DNA of 64,000 nucleotides from Paramecium tetraurelia (Eukaryota > Ciliophora > Oligohymenophorea > Peniculida > Parameciidae). The position numbers and the translations under genes were made by a program. The notes beneath the pieces were generated by a model. The model worked only from the letters and a program-made list of their open reading frames with translations. It had not been told where the DNA came from and did not search any database. The stretch spans positions 500,578 to 564,577 of the forward strand of contig NW_001799619.1 in NCBI RefSeq assembly GCF_000165425.1. Direction: 5' to 3'. Positions 1 to 11,796 of this stretch are shown in pieces (the stretch's first letter is position 1; each line of letters starts with the position of its first letter).

Positions 1-916
1 GAAAATGTTGTTCAATTATTTGAGGTCATTGATGACCCAAACAAAGATAAACTCTATTTGGTAATGGAATATATGGGCAAAGGAAGTATCTTAAGCAAAG
101 GGTTCTTTAAAAAATAGAAAACCACCTCCAACATACTGGATGAAATTGAGGACAAAAATCCCTTGTCTAAATTGACAGAAGAGCAATGTCGCCATTACTT
201 TTCTGATTTTATTAAAGGGTTGTATTACTGTAAATAGTTTTCAATATTCAGTGCATGAATGTGTCAATGTGATTCATAGAGATATCAAACCAGAAAACCT
301 ATTGGTCAACATAAATGATCAGCTTAAGATTGCAGATTTTGGAGTTTCTCATATTATGGAGGATGGAGGAGATGGTCGTATATCCAATTAGACAGGTACT
401 CAAGCATACTTAGCTCCAGAGGTATTTAAAGGTAGGAATCGAGTCTATTATTTAGGATAGAATTTTGATGGAAAGCCAGTTGATATCTGGGCAGGAGGAG
501 TAACTCTGTATTAGATGGTCTATGGAAAACTCCCATTTACAAGTCAAAAATCAATGGAGTTGAGATAACAAATATTGGAGGACAAGTTAGTTATTATTTT
601 TTTATATAGTCCTCCTTTCTCTTAACCCTAAGGATTTTCAAATTCAATTATTAAATTATTGTAAGGGTTATTATAGAAGTCGCCTGAAAAAAGGTTGAAA
701 ATTGATTAGATTATTATGGATGATTGGGTAACTGATTTCGGCAAGTAGCCAATAATTAATTAATATATTGAATATGTTGATGTCACAGAAATGGATATTA
801 GATTTGCTTTGACGAGTCTTAATATTTAAATGGCTTTGAAAATAGTTGTAAAATTGCTTTATTAAGCCAAAAAAGCTAGAAGGAAAATTGCAGAAAGAAA
901 AAAGATGCAAAAATGA
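1..916 (+). CDS. Ser/Thr protein kinase, CaMKK-like (5' truncated by window edge)
   Basis: The visible part is the C-terminal two thirds of a protein kinase. It shows the catalytic loop [10 protein letters not shown], the DFG motif (ADFGVSH), the activation-segment end [12 protein letters not shown], and the subdomain IX and XI residues ([20 protein letters not shown]). The first visible residues, [20 protein letters not shown], match the pattern of calcium/calmodulin-dependent kinase kinases (VxxLxEVxDDPxxDxLY), so an upstream kinase of the CaMKK/LKB1-activating class is likely. Three short introns break the frame, near 230-251, 432-455 and 589-609. A hydrophobic, lysine-rich tail of about 60 residues follows the kinase domain and ends at TGA 914-916. 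The substrate cannot be told from the sequence. The N-lobe lies outside the window. Confidence 0.8.
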
Positions 917-1011
917 TCATAAAATAATCTTTTTATTAGAACATCAATTTTATTTTTAGTATTTATGATTCAATACATAATCCAGAAACTTTAGAAATTA
1001 TTTTTATAATA

Positions 1012-1674
1012 ATGACATTCAGGTATTCTTCAGAACTAACACTGAACATTTACGAAAAACCTCCTCAAAATCCAGAATGGCTTCAAAAGTAAGAGAATAT
1101 AGATTTAATCTTGAATAAGATTAAATAACATAATTTGCTTAAGAGAATTCATTATACTAATAATGAGCAGCTACAAGTATTTGAAATATTTAATTTAAGG
1201 AAAATGACCCTTTATTACTCAGAAGTCATAGACTTAACAAAAAATTGGAGGAGTTCGATCACTTTCATGAAGAATAGTTAGAAACTTATAGAAAGATTTT
1301 ACAATCTGATAGGGAGCAAATAACAAATGCAACTTCTCAAAGAAGAAGGATGGGTTCATTTGTTAAACATGTGAGAAGCATTAGCACGACAGTTTTGAAG
1401 CCGTACTTAATTTATTTTTAACAGTAGACTTATTTAAGTCAATAACATTGTAAGTGTGTAAGGGAATGAGAAAAGGTAGGAGAACCAGGTTACAATGAGA
1501 TAAAAAATTAAATCAATACAAGAAAATAGAAAAACAATTGAGAATTGTTCTAAAAGACTTTAATAATTATTTAAAGAGGATTCGTCAAACTAAGCTTCGA
1601 GAGTCTAGAGTCATTTGGAGTAAAGATCAAGAAAGAAAAAAATTTCAATTGACATGATTCGAAACCTTTATTGA
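1012..1674 (+). CDS. hypothetical protein, charged, partly helical
   Basis: A three-exon gene of 205 codons under the ciliate code. Introns at 1177-1199 (23 nt) and 1403-1424 (22 nt) give a continuous frame whose exonic length is an exact multiple of three. The start ATG opens with MTFRYSSEL; the similar MTFRY occurs at the start chosen for the gene at 2556. The middle is charged and helix-prone (KKLEEFDHFHEEQLETYRK). The C-terminus is basic (RSRKKKISIDMIRNLY). I recognise no family. The gene lies 95 bp after the kinase and 99 bp before the next gene, on the same strand. Confidence 0.6.
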
Positions 1675-1773
1675 ATTGTAAAATATAATATATGTTTATG
1701 TATCTTTTAAAGAATGTTTTAAAACCACAAAATTATGAAAAATTCAAAGCATAAATTACTTTACTTTTTAAAA

Positions 1774-2432
1774 ATGTATACTTCTACTTCTATTACTAAT
1801 AAGAACTAATCCTTCAAGAGAGTTAAAGAAAGACTGGTTTGTGAAGCAATTGAAAAAGTCGAGAGATGGAGATTAATGTTTACTGAGGGATTATAAACTA
1901 ACAACGGAGAAATAATCAAAGTCACCTTGAATTAAGCTGCCGAAATAGTTGGAATTCCCAAAAAAACCCTTGAGGACTACACTTAACTATTCAAAAAGGT
2001 GAAATTACTCACGGCAGACATAAAGCAGTTTTCTAACGAAAAGATGGGATTTCTGAGAAGTTACTTGAGAAAGAATCAAAACAAACTTAAAAAGAAGCTT
2101 AAAGACTTGAGAATAAAGGAACTTGAAGACTAAAGGAAGACCTAAGAACTCATTTAAGAGTAGAATTTATTACTAAAATAAAAATTACACGAAGACACTG
2201 AAACCACAGATATTTGTGGATCTCATTAAGAATCATCAAATCAAATGATATGTGATGATTAAAATTATATTGACACAGAAATATAATGTCTACAGGTATT
2301 CGATTTTTAATATATAAATAGGAGGAAGATTTAAACTTTTAAGATTTTGAAAGCCACTAGTATTATTTCAACAGAGTGGGCAATTTCCAATAGGAAGAAG
2401 ATATTGACAACTATTTCCAATCGACCTAATGA
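1774..2432 (+). CDS. ciliate-type protein with HTH-like segment (IPKKTLEDY)
   Basis: This gene encodes 210 residues in two exons, with a 26-nt intron at 2296-2321. The central block contains QAAEIVGIPKKTLEDY, followed by LRSYLRKNQNKLKKKLK. I recall this arrangement from many uncharacterised Paramecium and Tetrahymena proteins, where it resembles a helix-turn-helix followed by a basic helix, but I cannot verify that here. A nuclear, possibly DNA-binding, role is an inference. The C-terminal third is acidic and glutamine-rich. The start is the first ATG after the preceding gap, and the TGA stop sits directly after the codons for STQ. Confidence 0.6.
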
Positions 2433-2555
2433 CAAAAAATGAAATATTTTTTAGCACATATTAAACATTATTATTTAATGAAGTCATCATACGAAAATTC
2501 TGTAGTTCTTTATTTATTTGAGTATAAATTATTCTATAATAAATTAATCATTAAT

Positions 2556-4327
2556 ATGACTTTTAGATACGAAGTATTTGGGAAATACAATGAGACCACA
2601 TTAAAAGAATTGAATGGCACTAAAATATTCTTTTTCCTTTAGAATTAGGTCAATGTCAAATCTTAATAATTAATTAACATAATATTAGATGGCAATCAAA
2701 AATCTCTAATAACTAGTTTAACAAAAGAAATTTATTCAAAATTTTGTCAACAATGTGATTTTTCAATAAATGAAGAGATCAATCCATCTAATGTCTAATT
2801 AGCATAATAATTTTCTCAATATCTATCAAGAATAACAATAGAATTGTAGGAATTATATTTTTTGTAAATCTCAATCAATGACACAGATACTTAATAATTC
2901 TAATTTGAAGCAACTTCGGTTATTGATATATAAAAGGAGATGTTCTATTAAGTATTGGAATAGATTTATGGACATGAGATTGGAAACTTTAGAAATCCAG
3001 AAGTAAGCATTTCAATAGCATTTGTTGAATATTTTAGACAGGTATTGATTAAAAAGTTTAGAGGATATAAAATGAACTATAAAAAGAAGAAATAATTGTT
3101 TTTATTATAAAATGGAGATATGTATTTTTTGATGTAATTTTAGAATAGTATCTTAATTCAATAATTAAATGACAATCCCACTATCAACAAGTAGAGTGAT
3201 ACACTTTTAAAAACCGCGCTTCTGTTATTAATAAAGTTTATTATCAGAATAATCTTTAATATAAATTGTTAGTGAGGGTTTTTTGGATGAGAATTTCGAT
3301 TAGAATGGATAAGCAATTGTTTTATCTAAGGGTAATTTGGTTTATTAAGGAAATATGTAAGCTGGTTTATTAAATGGCGAAGGAACAATAAAGAATCTAT
3401 AAAATTAAATAATTTATTAGGGAAATTTTGTTCATAACAAAAAGCATGGCTTTGGAAATATCTTGTACAATAACAGGTATTATTGTGGATAATTCAATGA
3501 TGACATGATGAATGGATAATTCTAGATATGCAATGAAAAAAATGGATGTACTTACTATTTTTATCGCAACCAATAAGTTAATAAATAGGATTTCGAATAA
3601 CAGAATTGCTACTAAATAAAATCTCAAGAGGGAGTTTAGACTATTTCAAAAGTTCTATCAAATACATAGGTTTCATAAAGTATTTGTTCATATAAAGACT
3701 TTGACATCACAATATAGGCTTATGATGCCTTAAACATTGGACATTGGTTGTTTGAAACTTCATTAGATTATTTTTTGGATTGCTTCAAGCATTTTTTTAC
3801 TTATTCTGAATAGGCTACGAATGGGTAAACTGTAATTTTTAATACAAGTGAAACCTCAAATTATATCAATTGCGATTATGAATAGAAGTTCTATTATCAT
3901 GAAAAGTAAATAATGATAAAAAAATAATAGACTGTATTAGGAATTGAATAAGGATATTAGGGATAAGAAAAGGAAAGTGTTTGTAATGAATTCTTAAAGA
4001 TCACATTTCTTAGTAATGATAGAGGACAACAAATAACTATATGCTTGTGATTCTTTGTATCATGTGAATAAGAATCTTGAAAATGCTTTTTATAATTTAC
4101 TAAAATTGGAAAATAGAAGTTGCAGAGTATTGAAGTGTAGTTAATAGAGAAATGGCTATGATTGTGGCATATTTGCATTGTTTTATGCTATTTAATTTAT
4201 GAAATATGATAATTTGAATATGAATGAGATGGAGAAGAAATTGTGTTTAGAAGATCCTGCTTAAATTAGATGGCAATTGAAACAATTTGTAAAATATAAT
4301 CATGATTATATATTAACAAACTTTTGA
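2556..4327 (+). CDS. MORN-repeat protein with C-terminal Ulp1/SENP-type (C48) cysteine protease domain
   Basis: The N-terminal ~240 residues are unrecognised. They are followed by MORN-type repeats (VYQGNMQAGLLNGEGTI, IYQGNFVHNKKHGFGNI, YYCGQFNDDMMNG). The C-terminus matches the C48 peptidase layout: an entry helix (GHWLFETSLDYFLDCF), a catalytic His in SHFLVMIED, an Asp in YACDSL, and the oxyanion Gln plus catalytic Cys in SQQRNGYDCGIFALFYA. C48 enzymes process SUMO or related modifiers, and MORN repeats often tether proteins to membranes or the cortex. A 19-nt intron near 3933-3951 is needed to bring the His motif into frame. The exon structure around 3190-3290 is not resolved: the frame must shift there. 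The start could also be the upstream ATG at 2439. Confidence 0.7.
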
Positions 4328-4342
4328 ATTTTAAAATAAATA

Positions 4343-6165
4343 ATGAGCAAGCTATTCTTTCAAGATTTCCTATCCTCTAGAACCAGATCTATGTAAGATA
4401 GGAAGAAGATGGTTAAAACACAACAAGAAATAGAGAGAATAAGTGAGAGAAAAATAAGTGAAACATTAAAATCTAACGAACATATTGTTGATGAACTTAG
4501 ACTGTACAAGATGAAATTGGAGAAACAGGTTCAAGATTATTAATAAAAAGTATTGCATTTATGAAGAATAGAATTTAGAATTGGTTGAGAAGGTATCCTA
4601 TTTAGAAGTGCAGAATACAACATTATTATATGAATTGGAAACATCCAAATTGAAATTAGAAACTATTGCTAATGCATAATAGTCATCATAAACATAATAA
4701 ATTAACATATTGAAAGAATAAGTAGATTCATTAATTAAATATAAAACTGAGAATGAATCCTATAAGGCATAAGTGGTAACATTAAAGAATGAGAATTAAA
4801 ACTATTAGCAGGAGATTAAAGAATTAATTGAAACGAATGCCTAAATCAAATCTTAATATTCGAGTATAATGAAAGAAAATAAGAGATGCTAATAATAGTT
4901 GGATAATAGTTAAAATGAATTCTACAAATTATCAGAAAAGGTATTATCTATTATTTTCTAGATTCTAGTTCAATCAATTTGAATCTATGTACCATAGTAA
5001 AATTAAGTATTATGAGGAACTCCAAAAATAGTTTGAGTTAGAATAACAAAGGGCAAACTTTTAATATTAAGAGTTGGTAAGAGAGCTGCATCTATTGGAA
5101 AATGAAAATTAATAATTATATAAATAGTTATAGATTAGTCAATTTGAAAAAGATGAGAAAGATAAAAAAACAAAGGATGAATAGAATTAATTAAAATTGG
5201 AATTACACAAAATTTAAGATGAAAATAAAATATTAGAGAAATCACACAGGACTTTAAAAATAGAAAAAAAAGTTATTTATGACAATTAGAATCAAAATAA
5301 ATAGAAAATCAATAAGTTGGAGTAAGACTTAAATTAGAAGGATCAAATAATAAAATAAATGGAATAAGAGTTACAAGAAAAGGTTTTGATAATTCATTAA
5401 CTTGAAAACATTGCTTATGGATTAAAGTAGAGTGCTTAGGAAGGGAAAGAAAATACTAATTAAACATTATTATAATATAAGGATTTAATGAAGGAATGTG
5501 ACTAGCTGGAACAACAAATAGCAAGATTAGAATAGGATAATGATATTGTAAAAAAGGAATATGAATAGGTGTTGTATGAATTAAAGGATACCCAACAAGA
5601 AAATAGGTAATTATAAGAAAGAAATGCTTTACTTATCAAGGATAACTAATAAATATAGATTGAGAACACTGGTTTATAAATGGAGATTCAGAACTTAAAT
5701 TAAAGAGTTGCAGAATTATAATCATATGCAGTTGAATTTTAAAGGGAACTTAAAGATCATATAGAATAATAAAGTAAAATAAATTAATAAAGATCTTTTT
5801 AAAACTCTCAATATCTGTAGAATTCTGCGACTTTAAGTAATCAAAGAAATAGTTATAATTCAATACAAAGAGGCACAGATGACTCTCAAGCCATGGGCAA
5901 TCAATCACCCTTATCGAATTAGACCAATACAGTGAACCAATTAAAAAAGTTAGTTAAATAATAATGTGTAGAAGGAAACCCAAATCTTGGTCAATAATCT
6001 ATTGAGAATACAAAAAGACACCAAGCAAGAACTGATCATTTTTCCAATTCAAGTAAACTATAAACTGATAGGTAATTTGATGATCATTCGAAAGAAAATT
6101 GCTTATAAATTTTATAGGACAAATACTATGCTTTAAGGAACAGAATTTACGAATAAAAAAAATGA
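4343..6165 (+). CDS. coiled-coil protein
   Basis: A 590-residue protein made of long glutamate/glutamine/lysine/leucine heptad-like stretches from about residue 20 to 480, then a Ser/Asn/Gln-rich linker and a short C-terminal helix (DKYYALRNRIYEQKK). Introns of 22 nt (near 4551) and 28 nt (near 4940) restore one continuous frame with an exact codon count. The start ATG lies only 15 bp after the stop of the protease gene. No enzymatic motif is present. A structural role, for example in the cortex, basal body or spindle, is plausible for a ciliate coiled coil but is inference only. Confidence 0.75.
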
Positions 6166-6246
6166 AAAATATAACTTATTAATTTTATATAGTAAACAAA
6201 TAATATATAAAAAATCAACAATTCTTATGCTTAACCCTTAATGGGT

Positions 6247-7273
6247 TCAAATCTTATTCTTGATGCTTTGATTTAATGAGTTTGGGCTTGATGAATGTTT
6301 AATGATTTGTGATGATATTCAGAGGCATTCTTGCGTTTTGTGTAACTCTAGTGACAGGAGGCATAGATTTGCAAGTAGAAAGTGTAACAGGTGACAAGGC
6401 TCTTGATACACTTTTTGTATTGCTTAAGGAATTGTTTTGTAAAAGATTATTGAGTTGACCATAAGTATCAATTAACAATTGATTTTAATCTTCCTCAAGT
6501 AAACCTTATAATTAATGTGGACTAGTGAACATAACCAAAAAATTACTACAGAGGATGCAAATGGCATTGTTTTCTCATATATAAAATAATAGCCATAGCT
6601 AAAATCTTAGTATTAATTTGCATCAATTAAGGTATTTTGTTTACTTGATAGACTATTTTGGAATGGTCTTTTAGCATTTTACAACATATAAAATTAATCA
6701 TATTGTAATCCATGATTCCATCATGAGAGTCTGTAGAAAAGAAAACTCCTAAGGATAAGAGACTTTAAACTTAATCATATAAAGTGTTAACTTTGAGTTT
6801 CCTATGAGAATATGTATATTAAATTACCAATTTAATGTTTTTAAAACTAAACACTCTGCCTGTTTGTATTCATTTTTATTTAAGTTTAAATCACTTGCTT
6901 TAGATAGTTTGCTCATCCCTGGAATGTGTGCATCGTCTTCAATCATTTTAGAACTGGCCATCAAACACATTAAGGAAATCAATTTGGGATTTTGACTTTG
7001 GAGTAAGTGTTAGCATCTATCCAAATAGTGAATGGCTAAATGAACAGTTTGATCAGTTAGTTATAGGCTCTATTTAGTTTAAAAGAGGAAATCAATTAAT
7101 TCTTCTCTTCGTTCATAGTTTATGCTAATATTGCTTAGATCATCGAAAAGATTTTTTGCTTCCTGATGACTCTTAAAGGAAATATGTTTATAAGCAATAG
7201 ATCCATCTTTATAAGTAGCCATTCCACACAATTTGCATATGTTTTTATTTGGTTTATGTTGGCAGTTTAGCAT
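6247..7273 (-). CDS. cyclin (cyclin-box protein)
   Basis: Read on the minus strand, the N-terminus MLNCQHKPNKNICKLCGMAT carries two CxxC-like pairs. The cyclin box follows: a first helix (QTVHLAIHYLDRC), then LISLMCLMASSKMIEDD, the conserved Lys-containing helix of the fold, and NEYKQAECLVLKTLNWQFNI, which matches the E...L..L.W signature at the end of the first cyclin repeat. A second helical repeat is followed by a Ser/Thr/Pro-rich tail ending in KLIKSKHQEQDL. A 31-nt intron (near 6505-6535) joins the second repeat to the tail; at least one more frame change around 6700-6760 is unresolved. The protein should bind and activate a CDK. The class (mitotic or other) cannot be assigned. Confidence 0.8.
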
Positions 7274-8141
7274 TCGTTAAAAATTAAATATATATATATG
7301 AATCATTAAGAATGTTTGATTTTTCTTAAGGTCTTTTTTCTTCTTCAAGATTTTCAAAAATTCAAATATGAATCAGATGGGTGCTGTCCAGTTCTTATGA
7401 GATCATCAGAATCCAGAAATCTTTGAATTATAGTTGAGGATAATAAGCAATTGGATTTAGGATCTTTCTTTACAAATATTTGAAATAATCTTTATGTTTA
7501 AAATAGAAAATCAGTTTATTTTTTTGTGATCTTTTGTAATCTATAATTTGCAATGATTTCTTCCTATTATTTTTACTTATTAATTTAAAGATGTTATTAT
7601 TTGTTTATTATGAATTTTGAAATAAACTACATAGAAACCGAATTTCATTTTTTTAAGTTTTTGGTTGGTTCTTTTATTTAGAAACCTACATTTATGAATA
7701 AAATTGAGGAATAATAGCACCTAATCATTCAGAAAGTAACATGTGATAAAAACCTTATAGTGATATGCATTACATTAAATTACTCTTATTTTCATTCATA
7801 CCTAAATAAGTTGGCGAATAATTAGAGAGCAGAATCTATGTATAAATTAATGGATATGTATTTCTCTTCCATTCTGTAGTAAGCGTTAAATTCAATTTAC
7901 TAGACAATTAATTATTATTGCATATCCTTGTAGTTTCAAATTGGCCTTTGCTTTTGAATTATGGCAATTAATCTGAGATCTGGTCTTTAAAAGGCTTTAA
8001 AAATGATCAAAGTTGTCTAGGAACTTGTGTTTGTAAATTAAATGCTTCAATTCTTAATTAATTATCCATTAAATGAATTAATAGGCAGAAAAACTACGTC
8101 TTTATGCCCAAGAAAATGTGGTGTTTCTACTCTAGAAATTG
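7274..8141. other. intergenic region, with one unexplained minus-strand open stretch
   Basis: This 868-bp gap separates the cyclin start from the PKA regulatory subunit start. Minus-strand 8006-7725 is open for ~93 codons without TGA and looks protein-like (EWKRNTYPLIYTQILLSNYS). It has no usable ATG and no clear splice partner. It may be a gene relic or chance, since random frames stay open long when only TGA stops. The rest is AT-rich with no recognisable feature. Promoters for the flanking divergent genes must lie here. Confidence 0.3.
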
Positions 8142-9333
8142 ATGGAGGATATTCTGGCCTAATAGCCGAAAAATGTGGTAAATTCAAATCAAAAATATTA
8201 GATTGATTGGTCTATAGCATGGTTGGATAAATAAGGAAGGGATATTGTTAAATCAAGATAGAAAAAAAATGCGCTTTCATCCTCCTCTGATGAAGAAGTA
8301 ATAGAATTGCCTAAAAGACCTGCTGCTGCTAGGAAATAAAGAGCCTCTATTTCAGCTGAAGCCTATGGATAATACAATAGAAAGGAGGTGTATATTTAAT
8401 ATTAAAATAACAGTCATTTTAACCTAGAGTGATTGTCAAGACTCAACAATAGAAGGAGAAAATAGGGAAAAGACTAGAGCAATCATTCATGTTTGCATCA
8501 CTTGACTAAAGAGAAAAAGACATCGTAATTGATGCAATGGAAGAACGTAGTTATAAGTAAAATTTGATATGCAATATTAGTGCAGAGGATTGGGTCATCC
8601 AATAAGGTGACAACGGTGATAATTTATATGTTGTCGATTAAGGGGAGCTTAATTGTTATAAGAGATTTACAAAAGATGGGGAAAACAAATTTTTAAAAGT
8701 TTATTATCCCGGAGAATCATTTGGAGAGTTGGCCTTATTGTATAATGCACCCAGAGCTGCTTCAATTCAGTGTAAAACAAATTCGATCTTATTTGCGTTG
8801 GACAGATAAACATTTAATCATATTGTTAAGGATGCAGCAATGAGGTATGCATTACTTATTATATTCTAGAAAGAGGGAAAAATATGTAAATGTCCTTAAG
8901 CAAATCGAATTGCTTTCAATGATGGATCCTTATGAAAGGTCTCATGTTGCAGATGCAATTAGAAGTGCCAATTTCTAAAACGGAGATTATGTCATTAGGG
9001 AAGGAGAATAAGGAGATATATTTTATATGATAGAGGACGGAGATTTGATTGCCACTAAAACACTGGTTCAGGGATAAGAGCCAGTTAAAGTCTTTCAATA
9101 TAAAACAGGTGATTATTTTGGAGAATTAGCCTTACTCAAGGACATTCCAAGATAAGCCAATATTGTTGCATAAGTAAATTCATTATTCATACTTTATATA
9201 GACAGAAGTCAAATTGATATACTTGGACAGACATAGTTTCAAAAGAATGTTAGGACCTCTAGAAGATATATTAAAAAGAAACACTGAGAAATATCAAAAA
9301 TATGAGTAATATTGGATCAACTAAGGTTAATGA
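8142..9333 (+). CDS. cAMP-dependent protein kinase regulatory subunit
   Basis: This 362-residue protein holds the PKA catalytic subunit inactive until cAMP binds. The N-terminus [20 protein letters not shown] is short and includes the end of a docking-type helix. The inhibitor site reads RKQRASISAE, a substrate-like Arg-x-x-Arg-Ala-Ser pattern. Two cyclic-nucleotide domains follow, each with its phosphate-binding cassette: [16 protein letters not shown] and [16 protein letters not shown], with the key Glu and Arg kept in both, so two cAMP per subunit are expected. Four introns of 24, 26, 25 and 28 nt give an exact codon count. The ATG at 8142 was chosen because it joins through the first intron to the docking segment. 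Paramecium uses cAMP/PKA to control ciliary beating, which fits this gene set. Confidence 0.92.
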
Positions 9334-9635
9334 AAAATAGATATATTATTTAAATTTTTCTCTTTTCTTTGTTCTTTTCAATTTTAAACATTTTTGTACT
9401 TCTTCAATATCACTACTCTCTTCTATGAAAAAGTTAAAATTTTTGATTTCTATTTATTAAAACATTCTTGCTTAAGTTTGAAATTGTAAAACAAAGCAAT
9501 ATGTAATTTTTTATAATTTAATCCTTCAATTACTCAAGTATACATTTTTGAGGAAAATGAAATTTCAAATTTTACGACTTTTCAGAATGAAAGTCTAATA
9601 AAAATAAAGATATGAATTTTATTACTAATAATCAT

Positions 9636-10949
9636 TCATTCACACATCATCAAAAATTATTTAGATTGCCAAATAAATTATCTTTCTGCAGGAGGAGTCA
9701 TTCTCAATAGGATATGAGTCTATTAATTCAATTGAATAATATTACTCTTCTTGCTTACTGTAAAATTGTTTTGCCTTCAATACTATGAGTAATTGCTTCG
9801 TTATAATCTAAAATTCCCTTGTTCCAAGGATCTGCTTTGTGATACAATAGTAACTATGCTATGTCATTGTTATTATGTAAAAGTGCAAGAAATAAGGGAG
9901 TTCGACCTATCATATCCTATGCATCTGGGTCTGCACCACTTTTAAGAAGAATTAATGCTGCAGCTCTACAATTTCTTACGCAACACCAATGAAGTGCTGT
10001 CATAAAAGAAGGATCATATTCATAGACGAGATATTTCTCTAATTCTAAGAGTTACTAAATTTAATCACCCTTATTCATTTTACATAAACAAAAGAACCTT
10101 TCACTCCTTGGGCTTTGATAAGGCACTTTTGGAAATACATCCCCTTTAGAAAATTCTTCTAGAGTTAATTTTAATTTATGTATATGTGTCAGCAATTAGA
10201 CCATTTCCAATCTAATTCGTTTATATTTTGTTTATTTCCTCTATTGCAATTGATTGACCCATGGCTTTACAGAGTTTATTAGTTTCTTTACAGTTCTACT
10301 ACCGAACATTCGAATCTCTAATTAATAGAATATATACATTGAAATCTTCGATTGTTTTCTCTAGAGAGCCTTCGATATGATAGAGTTACTCTTATTTTTC
10401 ATATTATCTCACTGATTTTATATAAGCTACACTTTTGCTTTATTATTCTGGATTAATTACTTAAGGCAAAACAATTAAATCATGTATTATTTATTATTAT
10501 TCGAATGTTTATTATTATAATTTCAAGTTCTTTTTAATTTTTTGAACATTTGCTCTTTAATTAGACGTGTTATTTCGTAAAGTGATATTCTCAAATACTT
10601 ACTTTGGATTAGCATAATATTACTTTTTAAATATTTAGTTTTCTTGAATGTCTATAAATCTTGAAGGCTTATTATTGTTACGAATAGGTTTTTTGTCCTC
10701 AGCTATAATGGATCTGTTTTTATTTTTTATTTTATATGATAAATTTTTGTCACCACTATGAGTAGGGATTACAATATCTCTCATTAAGATACTTAATTTC
10801 ACTTTAGCATTAGAAATATTTAGAGAATTGAAATATCCCAATTAGCTTAATTTTCTATTTTTTGGTTTCTATTGGGGTTGAATAGTCAAAGGTTCTTTTT
10901 TTTTAATAAGCTCGATAAGTGTACTCTATTCTGTTTTGACCCTTCTCAT
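9636..10949 (-). CDS. ankyrin-repeat protein
   Basis: The N-terminal ~250 residues are basic and glutamine-rich (start MRRVKTEQSTLIEL). The C-terminal part holds ankyrin repeats: a clear one reads SFMTALHWCCVRNCRAAALI followed by LLKSGADPDAQDMIGRTPLF, and the next is LALLHNNNDIAQLLL with YHKADPWNKG. These repeats act as protein-binding scaffolds. A 26-nt intron close to the end (within 9711-9740) joins a final exon ending MTPPAERQFIWQSKQF before TGA at 9636. The frame between 10150 and 10330 must change once, so the exon layout there is uncertain. The N-terminal block (10949-10635) could in principle be a separate gene, but it reads on without a stop. Confidence 0.7.
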
Positions 10950-11239
10950 ATATTTATAAATTATTTTATTTATCACTTGTAATATATAGTTATTAATTAA
11001 CAAGACTTATTCGTTAACATAAATCACAAAAGACAATAGAAGATCTCTTTATGAAGAATGAAGCGCTGAACTTTAAATTTGCCTATTTTTTTATCTATTT
11101 GTCTTTACTGAAATTCTGAAAGTGATAATTAAAATTTAATTAATGTTTCAAAATATTTTGCATACTTAGGCTACTATAATAGATGATAATGTTCTATTAA
11201 ATAAAGGTAGTTTTTTTAATTTTCATAGATTTTATCACG

Positions 11240-11270
11240 TTCATCTTTTTCATCTGATTAAAAAGATGAA
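11240..11270. repeat. perfect 11-bp inverted repeat (hairpin)
   Basis: The arms TTCATCTTTTT (11240-11250) and AAAAAGATGAA (11260-11270) are exact reverse complements separated by 9 bases. It lies in the gene-poor stretch between the ankyrin and homeobox genes. Function unknown; it may be chance in AT-rich DNA or a transcribed hairpin. Confidence 0.5.
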
Positions 11271-11312
11271 ATAGGTTTAAAATAATTTGGAGGAGATTGA
11301 ATAAGCTTGATG

Positions 11313-11386
11313 ATTTATAAATACCAATAGCAAACTCATAGTTAGAAAAATTTATTTAAAACATAAAGAGTTTGTTATTTATAAAT
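11313..11386. repeat. imperfect inverted repeat
   Basis: The left arm at 11313-11337 and right arm at 11368-11386 share ATTTATAAATA and CAAACTC (reverse complement GAGTTTG), with six extra bases in the left arm. The loop is about 30 bases. It sits 43 bp after the perfect hairpin at 11240. Confidence 0.45.
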
Positions 11387-11796
11387 AATTATAAAACTCA
11401 TTTTTTATAAAAAGTAATTTTTTTTGATTTCTAGTTATCAGGATGTGGATAAGTGAATTCATCTATAGCTCTTGTAAAAATGATGTCAGAAGATTATGAT
11501 TTATATAATCATATCAATTTTGAAAACAAAGATTTTTTGATCAATGATTTATTTATACGAGAAACAATAAATTTACAAAAAGCGAGATATAAGTAATATT
11601 TATTAATTCATAGAAAAAAATACAATATACATCAAAGTTTTCATCTCAATACTACTACTTTTTTTAGTTATGAAAAATGGATGTGAAGGGGTAAATTTAA
11701 TTTGAGAATTTTTATTTTCATTTATATATATCCCTTTTTAATATTTTTCTATCTCAGCACGATAATTTAAATAAATATCTCAATTTTCTCAACCAA

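Larger units (their letters stand above)
10950..11796. other. gene-free AT-rich region between divergent genes
   Basis: 847 bp between the ankyrin gene start and the homeobox gene start. It contains two inverted repeats listed separately. A plus-strand open stretch of ~67 codons from ATG 11483 to TGA near 11687 has a protein-like start (MMSEDYDLYNHINFENKDFL), but it lacks homology I can name and any clear exon context. I do not call it a gene. Confidence 0.4.

Noticed and set aside
6235..6260. GGTTCAAATC, like a tRNA B box
   Set aside because: No A box or cloverleaf within the right distance; it lies in the cyclin 3' end.
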